Of a stretch of 64,000 nucleotides of DNA, positions 1 through 9,608 are shown in pieces. Below the pieces are notes generated by a model that saw only the letters and a list, made by a program, of their open reading frames with translations, searched no databases and was not told the origin of the DNA. The stretch is from Solihabitans fulvus. GTDB lineage: Bacteria; Actinomycetota; Actinomycetes; Mycobacteriales; Pseudonocardiaceae. Each line of letters begins with the position of its first letter. Position 1 is the first letter of the stretch. The stretch lies in NCBI RefSeq assembly GCF_008386585.1, contig NZ_VUOB01000076.1, forward strand, positions 31,888-95,887, given 5' to 3'. The position numbers were made by a program, and so were the translations under genes.

Positions 1-1
1 G

Positions 2-871
2 CCGACGGTCGTCGGCCAGGCCGCCAAGGGCCTGACTCTTGGCGGGTTCCTGCTGATCATTGTTGTTCCACTGTGGATAGTCGTGGTCACCAGCCTGTCC
101 ACCCAGGCCGCCGTCAACCGCGCCGGCGGGATGGTGCTCTGGCCGGACGGCCTGACCTTCGAGGCGTACCGGGAGATGCTGACGGAGTCGACCGTGCGCA
201 CCGCGTTGCTGGTGAGCCTTGGCATCACCGTGGTCGGCACGGCCCTGTCGATGGCCGTCTCGGTCCTGTGCGCGTACGGCCTTTCCCGTTCGCGCTCGCT
301 CGGCCACCGCTTCCTGCTGGTCCTGCTGGTCGTCACCATGTTCGTCAACGGCGGCCTGATCCCCACTTTCCTCGTCGTCACCGGGCTCGGCGGCTACGAC
401 CAGTGGTGGGCGCTGATCCTGCCTGGCGCGGTGTCTGCCTTCAACATCCTGATCCTGCGCAACTTCTACATGCAGACCTCCGCCGACCTGATCGAGGCTG
501 CCCGGATCGACGGCGCCGGGGACTGGCGGATCCTGTGGTCGATCGTGCTGCCCACCTCGCGCGCCGTGACCGCGGTGACCGCCCTCTTCTACGGAGTGGG
601 CTACTGGAACTCGTTCTTCAACGTCATGCTGTACATGCCGACCGACAGCGAGAAGTGGCCGCTTCAGTACGTGCTGTTCACCTACGTCGACCGGGGCAAT
701 GGAATGCCCGGCTCGATCAACTCGGGCTTCGGCACCGCGCACGCGCAGACCGCGCCGCTGGCGCTCCAGATGGCGGTGGTCGTGCTGACCCTGGTGCCGT
801 TGCTGCTCGTCTACCCGTTCATGCAGAAGCATTTTCGCACCGGTGTGCTCACCGGAGCGATCAAGGGCTGA
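2..871 (+). CDS. Carbohydrate ABC transporter permease (CUT1, MalG/LplC type), 5' truncated by window edge
   Basis: The reading frame is open from the first base, so the true start lies upstream of the window; 289 residues remain. Several hydrophobic segments are visible, and the cytoplasmic EAA loop reads EAARIDGAGDWRILWSIVLP at about residues 165-185, which identifies a CUT1 permease of the LplC/MalG half. It ends in a basic tail 47 bases before a LacI gene, with GH42 and GH43 genes following, so it probably imports the oligosaccharide those cytoplasmic enzymes cut. The partner permease and binding protein should lie just upstream. The substrate is inferred only from neighbours. Confidence 0.93.
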   Translation, partial: PTVVGQAAKGLTLGGFLLIIVVPLWIVVVTSLSTQAAVNRAGGMVLWPDGLTFEAYREMLTESTVRTALLVSLGITVVGTALSMAVSVLCAYGLSRSRSLGHRFLLVLLVVTMFVNGGLIPTFLVVTGLGGYDQWWALILPGAVSAFNILILRNFYMQTSADLIEAARIDGAGDWRILWSIVLPTSRAVTAVTALFYGVGYWNSFFNVMLYMPTDSEKWPLQYVLFTYVDRGNGMPGSINSGFGTAHAQTAPLALQMAVVVLTLVPLLLVYPFMQKHFRTGVLTGAIKG

Positions 872-918
872 GCGGTTGGGACAACGCGGAACCGATCCGA
901 GGAAACGGAGTTCCATCG

Positions 919-1956
919 ATGGTGACGCTCGCCGACGTGGCCAGGCAGGCGGGGGTGTCGGCCAGCACGGTCAGCTACGTGCTCAGCGGCAAACGCTCGA
1001 TCTCCGAGGAGACCCGACGCCGGGTCGAACGGTCCGTGACCGAACTCGGCTACCACCCCAACGCGGGCGCCAGGGCACTGGCCGCCCGCCGCTCACAGAT
1101 CATCGCCCTGGTGGTTCCGTTGCGCGCCGACGTCTACGTGCCGGTCATGATGGAGATCGCCGTCTCGGTCACGGTGGCGGCCCGCCGGCACGGCCACGAT
1201 GTTCTGCTGCTCACCAAGGACGAGGGACCAGCAGGGGTGCGCAGGGTCGCCGGCAGCGGCCTGGCGGACGCGGTGATCCTGATGGACGTCGAGGTGGACG
1301 ACGAGCGCGTGCCGTTGCTCCGCGCCCAGGGCACGCAGGCCGTGCTCATCGGCGTTCCCGACGACCGGCGCGGAGTGTCCTGTGTGGACCACGACTTCGC
1401 CACCGCGGGTGCGCTCTGCGCGGACCACCTTGCCGACCTTGGCCACCGGGAGGTCGCCTTCGTCGGCTACGGTTCCGGCGTCTACCACCGGCACGCCGGA
1501 TACGCGGAGCACACTCTCGCAGGGTTCCGCGAGCGCGCCGAGCGGCGCGGCCTGCGCTTCGTGCAGCGCCCCTGCGAGGGCACCTACGAGAGCACCGCGG
1601 GGACCCTCGGCCGCATCCTCGCCGACCGACCCGAGACCACCGGGTTCGTGGTGCAGAACGAGGGAGCCATCGGCCCGCTGCTCGGCCTGCTGCGCACCAG
1701 CGGGCGGACGGTTCCGGAGGACGCCTCGGTGATCGCACTCTGCCCGGAGCAACTCGCCGAGCAGTACGCACCCCGGCTCACCGCCGTGACGGGGCCGGCG
1801 CAGGAGCTCGGCCGGGTCGCCGTCGAGCAGACCATGGGCAGGATCGCCGCGCTGGATCGGGGCGAGGAGCCGCGTGACGAACTGGTCCTGCTCACTCCCG
1901 TCCTGACGGTTCGCGAGAGCACCGGTCCCGCGCCGCGACAGGGCTCCCGACCGTGA
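919..1956 (+). CDS. LacI-family transcriptional regulator
   Basis: A 345-residue repressor-type regulator. The N-terminal helix-turn-helix (residues 1-50, TLADVARQAGVSASTVSYVLSGK) and the hinge with NAGARALAARRS are typical LacI; the rest is a periplasmic-binding-protein-like sensor domain. The ATG at 919 has GGAG eight bases upstream. The gene sits between transporter and GH42, and its stop overlaps the GH42 start (GTGA). The HTH is nearly the same as that of the regulator at 19258 (VSPSTVSYVLSGKRTIS), so both probably read the CGAAGCGCTTCG palindrome found elsewhere in the window; no such box precedes this gene because it is internal to an operon. Confidence 0.95.
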   Translation: MVTLADVARQAGVSASTVSYVLSGKRSISEETRRRVERSVTELGYHPNAGARALAARRSQIIALVVPLRADVYVPVMMEIAVSVTVAARRHGHDVLLLTKDEGPAGVRRVAGSGLADAVILMDVEVDDERVPLLRAQGTQAVLIGVPDDRRGVSCVDHDFATAGALCADHLADLGHREVAFVGYGSGVYHRHAGYAEHTLAGFRERAERRGLRFVQRPCEGTYESTAGTLGRILADRPETTGFVVQNEGAIGPLLGLLRTSGRTVPEDASVIALCPEQLAEQYAPRLTAVTGPAQELGRVAVEQTMGRIAALDRGEEPRDELVLLTPVLTVRESTGPAPRQGSRP

Positions 1957-3959
1957 CGCCGCAGGGAAGAGACCGGGGCACACGTCATCTGGTCGACCGG
2001 CTCGGCGGCCTCGCCTTCGGCGGGGACTACAACCCCGAGCAGTGGGACGAGCCGGTCTGGAAACAGGACGACGACCTGATGCGCCAGGCCAGGGTCAACC
2101 TGGTCACGGTCGGCGTCTTCTCCTGGGCCCTGTTGGAGCCGGAAGAGGGCCGCTACGACTTCGACTGGCTCGACGCCCAGCTCGATCGCCTGCACGCCAA
2201 CGGCGTCGCCGTCGACCTGGCCACCCCGACCGCGTCGCCACCACCGTGGTTCACCCTGGCCCACCCGGATGCCATGCCGGTCACCGCTGACGGCACTAGG
2301 CTGACCCACGGCAGCCGCGACACCTACTGCCTGGCCGCCCCCGCCTACCGGCACGCCGCGCGCCGCATCGCCGCCGCGCTGGCGCAACGCTACGGCGACC
2401 ACCCGGCGGTGGCGCTGTGGCACGTGCACAACGAATACGCCACGCTCTGCTGGTGCGAGCACACCGCCGCCGCCTTCCGGGTGTGGCTCCGCGCCCGCCA
2501 CGGCTCGCTCGACGCCCTCAACGAGTCGTGGGGAACGGCCTTCTGGAGCCAGCACTACGCCTCCTGGGAACAGGTCCTGCCGCCGCGAGCCACCCAGTGG
2601 CACCGGAATCCGGGCCAGGTACTGGACTTCCGCCGATTCTGGTCCGACGAGGCCCTTGCCGCGTACCGGGAGCAGCGCGACGCGATCCGCGCCGCCAGCG
2701 ACCGGCCGGTGACCACCAACCTGATGGTGCCCGGCTACCAGAACCTTGACCTGTGGGCCTTCGGCCGGGAGGTGGACCTGGTCGCCATCGACCACTACCC
2801 GGACGCGCCCGGCCTCGACGCCGCCGCGGACACGGCCTTCGGCGCCGACCGCGCCCGGTCGTTCGCCGCCGGCCGGCCCTGGCTGCTGATGGAGCAGGGC
2901 ACCAGCACCGTGTACGCGGGCGACCGGGTCCTGGCCAAGGAACCGGGAGAGATCCTGCGGCACACCATGGGGCACATCGCGCGCGGCTCGGACGGCGCCC
3001 TGTTCTTCCAGTGGCGCCAGTCCCGTGCTGGCGCCGAGCAGTGGCACTCGGCGATGGTGCCGCACGCCGGGCAGGACAGCCGGGTCTTCCGCGAGGTGGT
3101 GACGACCGGCGAGGCCGTCGCGCGCCTCACCGAGTTGGCGGGATCGACGGTCACCGCACGCGTGGCGATCCTGCATGACTCCGATGCGTGGTGGGCGCTC
3201 GAGTCGAACGGATTGCCGTCGGCCGAACTGGACTATCACGGCACGCTCCGCCGGGCGCACCGGGCGCTGTGGGACGCCGGCGTCACCGTCGACTTCGTCC
3301 CTCCGGACGCCGAGCTGAGCCGCTACCCGCTGCTCCTCGCCCCGGCGTTGCCGCTGCTGTCCGACGCGAACGCGGCGAACCTGCGTCGATACGTGGCCGA
3401 CGGCGGCATCCTGCTCCTCCAATGCTTCGGTGGCGTCGTCGACGAACGCATGCACGCCCGCCTCGGCGGCTACCCGGCCGCGCCGCTGCGCGCGGCAATG
3501 GGTGTCCGGGTCGAGGAGTACCGACCGTTGCGGCGCGACGAGCGGGTCGCGCTCTCCGACGGCCGGCACGGCACCGCGTGGATCGAGTCCGTGCGCGTCG
3601 AGGGCGCCGAGACCCTTTTCTCCTACGCCAAGGGCGTTCTCGCGAACGCTCCCGCGCTCACCCGCCACCGCTTCGGCGCCGGACAGGGCTGGTATCTCTC
3701 CACCTGTCTCGACGACGCCGGCTATGCCGCCCTGGTGGCGCGGTTGTTGACCGAGGCCGGCGTCGCTCCGGACCTGCCGGGTCTGCCGTCCGGCGTGGAA
3801 GCCGTCACCCGGGCCGCCCCGGACGGCCGCCGCTGGCTGTTCCTGCTCAACCACCGCGCGGACACCGTGCCCCTGCCGACACCAGCGCACGACCTGCTCA
3901 CCGACAGACCGGCGAAGGAGCTGCCGACCGGCGGGTGCGTGGTGCTGCGAATGACCTGA
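1953..3959 (+). CDS. GH42 beta-galactosidase (possible alpha-L-arabinopyranosidase)
   Basis: A 668-residue GH42 enzyme that removes terminal beta-galactose, or in some members alpha-L-arabinopyranose, from oligosaccharides. The N-terminal FGGDYNPEQW motif (residues 22-31), HNEYA with acid/base Glu161 and LMEQGTS with nucleophile Glu314 are all intact, followed by the trimerisation and C-terminal beta domains. There is no signal peptide, so it acts in the cytoplasm on imported sugar. The GTG start at 1953 overlaps the LacI stop by four bases, and the GH43 gene follows after 14 bases. The length is normal for the family; the exact sugar specificity cannot be read from sequence. Confidence 0.93.
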   Translation: MTPQGRDRGTRHLVDRLGGLAFGGDYNPEQWDEPVWKQDDDLMRQARVNLVTVGVFSWALLEPEEGRYDFDWLDAQLDRLHANGVAVDLATPTASPPPWFTLAHPDAMPVTADGTRLTHGSRDTYCLAAPAYRHAARRIAAALAQRYGDHPAVALWHVHNEYATLCWCEHTAAAFRVWLRARHGSLDALNESWGTAFWSQHYASWEQVLPPRATQWHRNPGQVLDFRRFWSDEALAAYREQRDAIRAASDRPVTTNLMVPGYQNLDLWAFGREVDLVAIDHYPDAPGLDAAADTAFGADRARSFAAGRPWLLMEQGTSTVYAGDRVLAKEPGEILRHTMGHIARGSDGALFFQWRQSRAGAEQWHSAMVPHAGQDSRVFREVVTTGEAVARLTELAGSTVTARVAILHDSDAWWALESNGLPSAELDYHGTLRRAHRALWDAGVTVDFVPPDAELSRYPLLLAPALPLLSDANAANLRRYVADGGILLLQCFGGVVDERMHARLGGYPAAPLRAAMGVRVEEYRPLRRDERVALSDGRHGTAWIESVRVEGAETLFSYAKGVLANAPALTRHRFGAGQGWYLSTCLDDAGYAALVARLLTEAGVAPDLPGLPSGVEAVTRAAPDGRRWLFLLNHRADTVPLPTPAHDLLTDRPAKELPTGGCVVLRMT

Positions 3960-3973
3960 AAGGACCTGATCCG

Positions 3974-5482
3974 GTGTCAGACCATCAGCAGGACACCACC
4001 GTCGCCAACCCGGTGATCGCCGGGTTCCACCCCGATCCCAGCGTCTGCCGCGTCGGCGCGGACTACTACCTCGCCTGCTCCAGCTTCGAGTACTTCCCCG
4101 GCGTCCCGATCTTCCACAGTCTCGACCTGGTGCACTGGACGCAGCTCGGCAACGCCCTCGACCGGCCGAGCCAACTGCGGCTGCCGAGTGACACACCCGC
4201 CTCCGCAGGCGTCTACGCGCCAACGTTGCGCCACCACGACGGCCGGTTCTGGCTGATCGTCACGAATGTCAGCGACGGCGGCAACCTGCTGGTCACCGCG
4301 ACCGACGCGGCAGGGCCGTGGTCCGACCCGGTGCGGCTGCCCGGGGTGCCCGGGATCGACCCCGATCTCGCCTGGGACGAGGACGGCACGTGCTGGTGCA
4401 CGGTCGCCGGGGTCGCGCAGGTCCGTCTCGACGCGCACACCGGCCACGCGTTCGGCCCGCCACGCCGCCTGTGGTCCGGCACACCCGGTGCCACGGCCCC
4501 GGAAGCGCCACACCTGTACCGCATTGGCGACCACTGGTACCTGCTCATCGCCGAGGGCGGCACCGAGCGGGCCCACAGCGTGTCCGTCGCCCGCGGCGAC
4601 GCGCCAACCGGGCCGTTCGAACCGTGCCCGGCCAATCCGATCCTGACCCACCGCGGCCTCGACCATCCCATCCAGAACACCGGCCACGCGGACCTGGTGC
4701 AGGGTCCGGACGGCTCGTGGTGGATGGTGCTGCTCGGGGTACGGCCGGGCGGCGGCACCCCCGGCTGGCACGTCCTCGGCCGCGAGACCTTCCTCGCCCC
4801 GGTGAGCTGGGTGGACGGCTGGCCGGTGGTCGGCGACCTGTCCCCCGTCCTGCCCGCTCCCCCGTGGCCGCTGCACCCCGGTCCCGTGCCGCCCGACCGG
4901 GACGACTTCGACCTCGGCGAGCTACGGCCGTGCTGGCTCTCGCTGCGCGACCGGCCCGCGAACCACTACACCACCAAGGAGCGCGCCGGATGGCTGAGCC
5001 TGCACGCCAGGGGCAGCGGCCTGGACGATCCCACCGTGGTGTTCCTCGGCCGGCGCCAGCAACACCTGTCGTGCCGGGCGCGCACGCTGATCGACCCAGC
5101 AGAAGGCGTCGGCGGCCTGGCGGTCCGGCTCGACGAGGAGCACCACTACGAGATCGAGGCGACCGACGGAGAGGTGCGGGTGCTCGCCCGTATCGGTCCA
5201 CTGCGGACAGTCGTGGCCGCCCAGCCGACGCCCACCGGCCCCATCGTCCTCGGCGTGGAGATCACCGCCACACGGGAACTGCGCGACGCGCGTTCCGGGC
5301 CGGATTCCATTTCCTTCGGCATCGAGCGAGCAGACGGGACGTTCACCGCGCTGAGCACGCTCGACGGCCGCTACCTGTCGACCGAGGTGGCCGGCGGCTT
5401 CACCGGCCGCGTCATCGGCCTGTACGCCAGGGCAGGCGCCGTCCACTTCGACTGGTTCGACTACGGACCGCTCGACCACTGA
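3974..5482 (+). CDS. GH43 glycoside hydrolase (beta-xylosidase / alpha-L-arabinofuranosidase type)
   Basis: 502 residues. The five-bladed propeller carries the GH43 triad: general base Asp21 in FHPDPSVC, pKa-modulating Asp129 in GIDPDL, and acid Glu177 in APEAPHLY. From about residue 310 a concanavalin-like beta-sandwich typical of GH43 xylosidases follows, ending in FDWFDYG. There is no signal peptide, so it is cytoplasmic. The GTG at 3974 is chosen because AAAGGA (3959-3964) precedes it at proper spacing; the frame is open further upstream only in an overlapping out-of-frame stretch. It belongs to the same operon as GH42, and 42 bases separate it from the GH5 gene. Substrate is an arabino- or xylo-oligosaccharide by inference. 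Confidence 0.93.
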   Translation: MSDHQQDTTVANPVIAGFHPDPSVCRVGADYYLACSSFEYFPGVPIFHSLDLVHWTQLGNALDRPSQLRLPSDTPASAGVYAPTLRHHDGRFWLIVTNVSDGGNLLVTATDAAGPWSDPVRLPGVPGIDPDLAWDEDGTCWCTVAGVAQVRLDAHTGHAFGPPRRLWSGTPGATAPEAPHLYRIGDHWYLLIAEGGTERAHSVSVARGDAPTGPFEPCPANPILTHRGLDHPIQNTGHADLVQGPDGSWWMVLLGVRPGGGTPGWHVLGRETFLAPVSWVDGWPVVGDLSPVLPAPPWPLHPGPVPPDRDDFDLGELRPCWLSLRDRPANHYTTKERAGWLSLHARGSGLDDPTVVFLGRRQQHLSCRARTLIDPAEGVGGLAVRLDEEHHYEIEATDGEVRVLARIGPLRTVVAAQPTPTGPIVLGVEITATRELRDARSGPDSISFGIERADGTFTALSTLDGRYLSTEVAGGFTGRVIGLYARAGAVHFDWFDYGPLDH

Positions 5483-5524
5483 CGCTCCGCACCGTGAACC
5501 GACCTACCGAAAGGAACTTCAGAC

Positions 5525-7273
5525 GTGGACAAGACCGGACACACCGCACCACGCCGAAGGCGCGGGCTCAGGTGGGCGATAGGCGTTCCGCTGGCGTTGA
5601 CCATCACGACTGTTCTCGCCGGCGGCACAGTGCTCGCCGACTACACCGCGGCCGCTTCAGCCTCGGTGCCCTCGGTTCCCCGAAACGCGATGGACGCCGT
5701 TGCCGCGATGCAGCCCAGTTGGAACCTGGGCAACTCCCTGGACGCCATCCCGGAGGAGACGTCGTGGGGCAACCCGGCGGCCACCAAGGCCCTGTTCGAC
5801 ACCATAAGAGGCCAGGGCTTCCGCAGCGTCCGCATCCCGGTGACCTGGAGCAACCACCAGTCGGCCACGGCCCCATACACGATCGACCCGGCGTACCTGA
5901 GCCGCGTCAAGCAGGTGGTCGACTGGGCGTTATCCGATGGCCTCTACGTCGAGACCAACGTCCACCACGACTCGTGGCAGTGGATCGCGACCATGACCAC
6001 CGACCACGACAACGTGCGGGCCCGCTTTGACGCGACCTGGACCCAGATCGCGCGGGAGTTCAGGGACGAGCCGGCCAAGCTGCTGTTCGAGAGCGTCAAC
6101 GAACCCTCGTTCACCAACGCCACCGACGCCCAGAAGACCCAGCTGCTGGCCGAGCTGAACACCTCCTTCCACACCATCGTGCGTCAGTCGGGCGGCCGGA
6201 ACGCGACGCGCCTGCTCGCCCTGCCCACGATCGGCTGCACGCCGGACCAGAAGCTCATGGACGACCTCGCCACCACGATGGCCTCGCTGCACGACCCCAA
6301 CCTGGTTGCCACCGTGCACTTCTACGGCTTCTGGCCGTTCAGCGTGAACATCGCCGGCTACACCCAGTTCAACGCCGACGTCCAGAAGGACATGACCGAC
6401 GTCTTCGCCCGGATTCGCACCACGTTCGTCGCCAAGGGAATCCCGGTCTACCTCGGCGAGTACGGGCTGCTCAACTATCCCGACTACACGCATCCCGCTC
6501 CCATCGAGCAGGGTGAGGCATTCAAGTACTTCGAGGCCGTCGGCGACCAGGCACGGACGAACGGGGTCACCACCGCCCTGTGGGATCCGTTCTCGTACCT
6601 GAACCGTGCCACGCTTCAGTGGCGCGACCCGGCCCTGTTCGCCCAGGTCAAGTCGAGTTGGACCACCCGCTCGGGAACCGCGGCCTCGGACCTGGTCTTC
6701 GTGCCGAAGTCCGGCCCGATCGCCGCCAGGACGATCACCCTGAACCCGAACGGAACTACGTTCCGGGGACTCTGGCTGGGCAACCGTCGGCTGGTCGAGG
6801 GCAGGGACTACACCGTGGCCGGCACCCAGCTCACGTTGACCGCGGCCCTGCTCACCCAGGTGACCGGGGACCGGGCCTACGGGGTCAACGGGGTCCTCCA
6901 GGCCCGGTTCCGCCAGGGAGTTCCCTGGCAGCTCAGCGTGATCACCTACGACCCACCGGTGCTGTCGAACGCGACCGGAACGGCCACCTCGTTCGCCGTG
7001 CCCACCCAGTTCCGGGGTGACGTGCTGGCGACGATGGAGGCCAAGTACGCCGACGGCAGCAACGCCGGCCCGGCGAGCTGGACCCCGTACCAGCAGTTCA
7101 ACACGGCCTTCAGCCCGGACTACGCGGGCAACGCCATCACGCTCACTGCCGACTTCCTCAACACCGTCAAGGACAACGCGCCGGTGGCGCTCACGTTCCA
7201 CTTCTGGAGCGGCGCGACCGCGACCTACCACGTGACCAAGGCGGGAAGCTCGGTGACCGGCAACGCGTCCTGA
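5525..7273 (+). CDS. Secreted GH5 endoglucanase/xyloglucanase with X2-type Ig modules
   Basis: 582 residues: an N-terminal arginine-rich signal peptide (RRRRGLRW, then hydrophobic residues to about 38), a GH5 catalytic domain at about 55-380, and C-terminal Ig-like modules including one resembling the cellulosomal X2 domain (about 385-480). Acid/base Glu193 is in ESVNEPSF and nucleophile Glu312 in LGEYGLLN; WNLGNSLDA is the usual GH5 opening. GH5 joined to X2 is common in endoglucanases and xyloglucanases. The GTG start is preceded by AAGGA at 5511. Codon 136 is TTA (5930-5932), rare in such genomes. It is the only secreted enzyme in an otherwise cytoplasmic operon. Confidence 0.92.
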   Translation: MDKTGHTAPRRRRGLRWAIGVPLALTITTVLAGGTVLADYTAAASASVPSVPRNAMDAVAAMQPSWNLGNSLDAIPEETSWGNPAATKALFDTIRGQGFRSVRIPVTWSNHQSATAPYTIDPAYLSRVKQVVDWALSDGLYVETNVHHDSWQWIATMTTDHDNVRARFDATWTQIAREFRDEPAKLLFESVNEPSFTNATDAQKTQLLAELNTSFHTIVRQSGGRNATRLLALPTIGCTPDQKLMDDLATTMASLHDPNLVATVHFYGFWPFSVNIAGYTQFNADVQKDMTDVFARIRTTFVAKGIPVYLGEYGLLNYPDYTHPAPIEQGEAFKYFEAVGDQARTNGVTTALWDPFSYLNRATLQWRDPALFAQVKSSWTTRSGTAASDLVFVPKSGPIAARTITLNPNGTTFRGLWLGNRRLVEGRDYTVAGTQLTLTAALLTQVTGDRAYGVNGVLQARFRQGVPWQLSVITYDPPVLSNATGTATSFAVPTQFRGDVLATMEAKYADGSNAGPASWTPYQQFNTAFSPDYAGNAITLTADFLNTVKDNAPVALTFHFWSGATATYHVTKAGSSVTGNAS

Positions 7274-7320
7274 TCGACTCCGTCGAGCGGATCGGCTGCG
7301 ACGGCGTTACCCTTCTGTTC

Positions 7321-7359
7321 CGCGTCGCCCTGACCGGCCCAACCGGTCAGGGCGACGCG
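7321..7359 (+). terminator. Perfect 17-bp hairpin after the GH5 gene
   Basis: Arms 7321-7337 and 7343-7359 are exact reverse complements around a CCCAA loop. There is no clear U-tract, as is common for terminators in high-GC actinobacteria. It lies 47 bases after the GH5 stop and closes the transporter-GH42-GH43-GH5 operon. Confidence 0.85.
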
Positions 7360-7416
7360 CAATCGTGTTTCGACACCGAGGAGCGGCTGCTCCTGGCCAG
7401 CGAGAAGGAGCACCGC

Positions 7417-7770
7417 GTGAAGATCGCCGCCGACGTCCTGGTCGGGTTGGTCGCCCTCATCCACATCTACATCATGGTCACGGAGATGTTCCTCTGGACG
7501 ACCCCGCGGGCCCGCGCGGCCTTCGGGACGACCGAGGAGTTCGCCGAGGAAACGCGGACACTGGCCGCCAACCAGGGGCTGTACAACGGTTTCCTCGCGC
7601 TGGCGCTGATCTGGGGCCTGATCGCGAGTCAGTTCCAGCTTCAGCTGTACGGCCTGATCTGCGTGATCGTCGCCGGGCTCTACGGTGCGGCGACGGCGAG
7701 CAGGCGGATCCTGTTCGTCCAGGTGTTGCCGGGCGCCCTCGCGCTCATCGCCCTGCTGCTCGCCCGCTGA
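7417..7770 (+). CDS. DUF1304 small integral membrane protein
   Basis: 117 residues with about four hydrophobic segments (near 5-27, 50-72, 74-93, 97-116) and the conserved family patterns ALIHIYIMVTEMFLW near the start and NQGLYNGFLALALIWGL in the middle, which place it in the DUF1304 family; no biochemical function is established for it. The GTG start has GAGAAGGAG at 7402-7410. It stands alone after a strong terminator, convergent with the next cellulase gene, and looks unrelated to polysaccharide use. Confidence 0.9.
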   Translation: MKIAADVLVGLVALIHIYIMVTEMFLWTTPRARAAFGTTEEFAEETRTLAANQGLYNGFLALALIWGLIASQFQLQLYGLICVIVAGLYGAATASRRILFVQVLPGALALIALLLAR

Positions 7771-7778
7771 CTCGACCG

Positions 7779-7822
7779 TTTCCGCCGGGTGCGGAAGCAT
7801 CCACGGTGTCCTGATCGGACAC
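7779..7822. terminator. Two small stem-loops between convergent genes
   Basis: TTCCGC/GCGGAA (7780-7796) and GTGTCC/GGACAC (7806-7822) form two 6-bp hairpins in the 54-base gap between the DUF1304 gene and the convergent GH5 gene. Position suggests bidirectional termination; the stems are short. Confidence 0.4.
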
Positions 7823-7824
7823 TG

Positions 7825-9552
7825 CTAACTGGACACCATCGCCAGGTGATCCTTGATCCCCTGACCGAACGCGGTCGGCGTGCCGTTGAAGTCCGTGATC
7901 AACGACGGGCCGCTGGTGCACGACCACGTGTTCCACGTCCACCCCAGGTAGCCGACGCCGTGCGCGTCCGCCCACGCCATCATCTGGTCGACGAACCCGT
8001 GCGCGCAGTCGTTCTCGCCGATCTCGGTGAGGGTCAACGGCACCTGTGCCGCCACGGGCGCCAACTGGCTGTCCCAGCAGCTCGCGCTGACGCACTGGTT
8101 GAAGTTGTACACGTGCGCGAAGGCCATCACGTTGTTCAACGGGTCCGTCGGCCGGTACTGCAACCATTGGGCGAGGTTGTTCGACCACGCCAGGCCACCG
8201 ACCATGAGCACGTTGCTCGCTCCGGTCGCCCGCACCGCGTTCACCAGGCTCTGGAAGCCGGCCACCTGGTAGCCGATGCCGGGACAGGTGCCGCCGTCAC
8301 GGAAACACCGCCAGCCGGCCGTGGCGTCGTTGGCAGGGACGTCCGGGAACGGCTCGTTGAACAGGTCGAACAGCACCGCGTCGGTGCCCTTGAACGCGTT
8401 CGCCACGCCGGTCCAGAACGCGGGCGCGTACTGGGCGTCCGGCATCGGCTTCTGGCAGTTGGCCCGCGTTTCCGAGCAGTTCGCCCCTGCGCCGCCGTAC
8501 TGCCCGTAGCTCCAGTGCAGCTCCACGATCGGGGTGATCCCGGCGGCGATCAGCAGGTTGACGTAGGCGCGCACGTTCTGCTGGTACACGCTCCCGCTGG
8601 CGCCACCCGCCGGGACGTCGGCGGTACCAAGCCAGCACTCCTCGTTCAGCGGCACCCGCACCGCCCGCACCTTCCAGGAACGCATGGCGGTGATCGACGC
8701 CTGGTCCATCGGGCCGTCCCACATGCCGTTGCCCTGGATGCACGCGAACTCGCCGCCGGAGCGGTTGACGCCAAGCAACCGATACGCGGCCCCGGACGAG
8801 GTCACCAACTTGTTGCCGGACACGTGCAGCGCGGGCGCGGCGCTGGCCGGCCCGTTGACGACGACGGTGACGGGGTCGGACACCCCGACCGCGCCCTTGT
8901 CGTCGGTCGCCCGCGCGGTGAGCTGATAGCTTCCCGGCGGGACGTTGCCGAAGGTGGCGCTGTAGGGCGCGGTGGTCGCGGTCGCCTGGAACGAGCCGAG
9001 GGCGAAGTCGACGCGCGCCACGGTCCCGCCGGCGTCGGCGGCGGTCGCGGTCGCGGTCGCGGTGATCGTGGCCGGGGCGTCGAAGGTCGCCCCGGACGCG
9101 GGGCTGGTGATGGCCACCGTCGGCTGGGCGTTCGACCCGTTGCACGGCACGTCGTTCAGCGAGAAGCCGCTCGGTTTCGGGTTGCTCCCGCTCCATGAGC
9201 CGTTGAAGCCGAGATCGGTCGACGCGCCGGTGCCAAGGGCGCCGTTCCACGACAGGCTCGTGGCGGTGACGGCCGCGCCCGACTGGGTCCAGGTGGCGTC
9301 CCATCCACTACCCGACAGCTGCTGGCCCCCGGGGAAGGCGAACCGCAGTGTCCAGGAGGTGATCGGGGCGCCGAGGTTCTTGACCGTCAGCGCGGCGCCA
9401 AACCCGCCCTGGCCTGGTCCGGTGTTCCAGTCCTTCGTGGTGTAGGCGACCTCGCAGCCGGTGGCCGCCTGCGTCGGTGCGGCCGACGCGGCCGGCACGG
9501 CCAGGACCACCAGTGCCAACGTCACGCCGGCTGTCAGTGTTCTTCGCAGCAT
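7825..9552 (-). CDS. Secreted cellulase: CBM2 - Ig-like - GH5
   Basis: 575 residues. The signal peptide (1 to about 30) is followed by a CBM2 cellulose-binding module (about 32-139, with the family's N- and C-terminal cysteines), an Ig-like domain (about 143-233) and a GH5 catalytic domain. Catalytic Glu400 is in FDLFNEPFP and Glu510 in LTLTEIGEN. I place the start at the ATG at 9552, because the near-perfect Shine-Dalgarno GAGGTGAT stands seven bases upstream; an ATG at 9561 overlaps that site. A TTGAACCGCTTCGA-like box (9580-9593) lies upstream. The product is an extracellular endo-acting enzyme on cellulose or mannan; GH5 subfamily not determined. Confidence 0.92.
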   Translation of the reverse strand: MLRRTLTAGVTLALVVLAVPAASAAPTQAATGCEVAYTTKDWNTGPGQGGFGAALTVKNLGAPITSWTLRFAFPGGQQLSGSGWDATWTQSGAAVTATSLSWNGALGTGASTDLGFNGSWSGSNPKPSGFSLNDVPCNGSNAQPTVAITSPASGATFDAPATITATATATAADAGGTVARVDFALGSFQATATTAPYSATFGNVPPGSYQLTARATDDKGAVGVSDPVTVVVNGPASAAPALHVSGNKLVTSSGAAYRLLGVNRSGGEFACIQGNGMWDGPMDQASITAMRSWKVRAVRVPLNEECWLGTADVPAGGASGSVYQQNVRAYVNLLIAAGITPIVELHWSYGQYGGAGANCSETRANCQKPMPDAQYAPAFWTGVANAFKGTDAVLFDLFNEPFPDVPANDATAGWRCFRDGGTCPGIGYQVAGFQSLVNAVRATGASNVLMVGGLAWSNNLAQWLQYRPTDPLNNVMAFAHVYNFNQCVSASCWDSQLAPVAAQVPLTLTEIGENDCAHGFVDQMMAWADAHGVGYLGWTWNTWSCTSGPSLITDFNGTPTAFGQGIKDHLAMVSS

Positions 9553-9579
9553 TGCGCTCATCACCTCATGGTCGACAAG

Positions 9580-9593
9580 TCGAAGCGGTTCAA
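9580..9593. promoter_or_regulatory. Degenerate CGAAGCGCTTCG-type operator
   Basis: The + strand reads TCGAAGCGGTTCAA, matching TCGAAGCGCTTCGA at 12 of 14 positions, 28 bases upstream of the CBM2-GH5 start. It is weaker than the perfect boxes at 39000 and 60372 but in the right place for repression. Confidence 0.5.
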
Positions 9594-9608
9594 GGGCCCG
9601 GCCGCGGC

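Noticed and set aside
1584..4223. An 879-codon open frame on the - strand
   Set aside because: Shadow of the LacI, GH42 and GH43 genes, all of which show full family motifs on the + strand.
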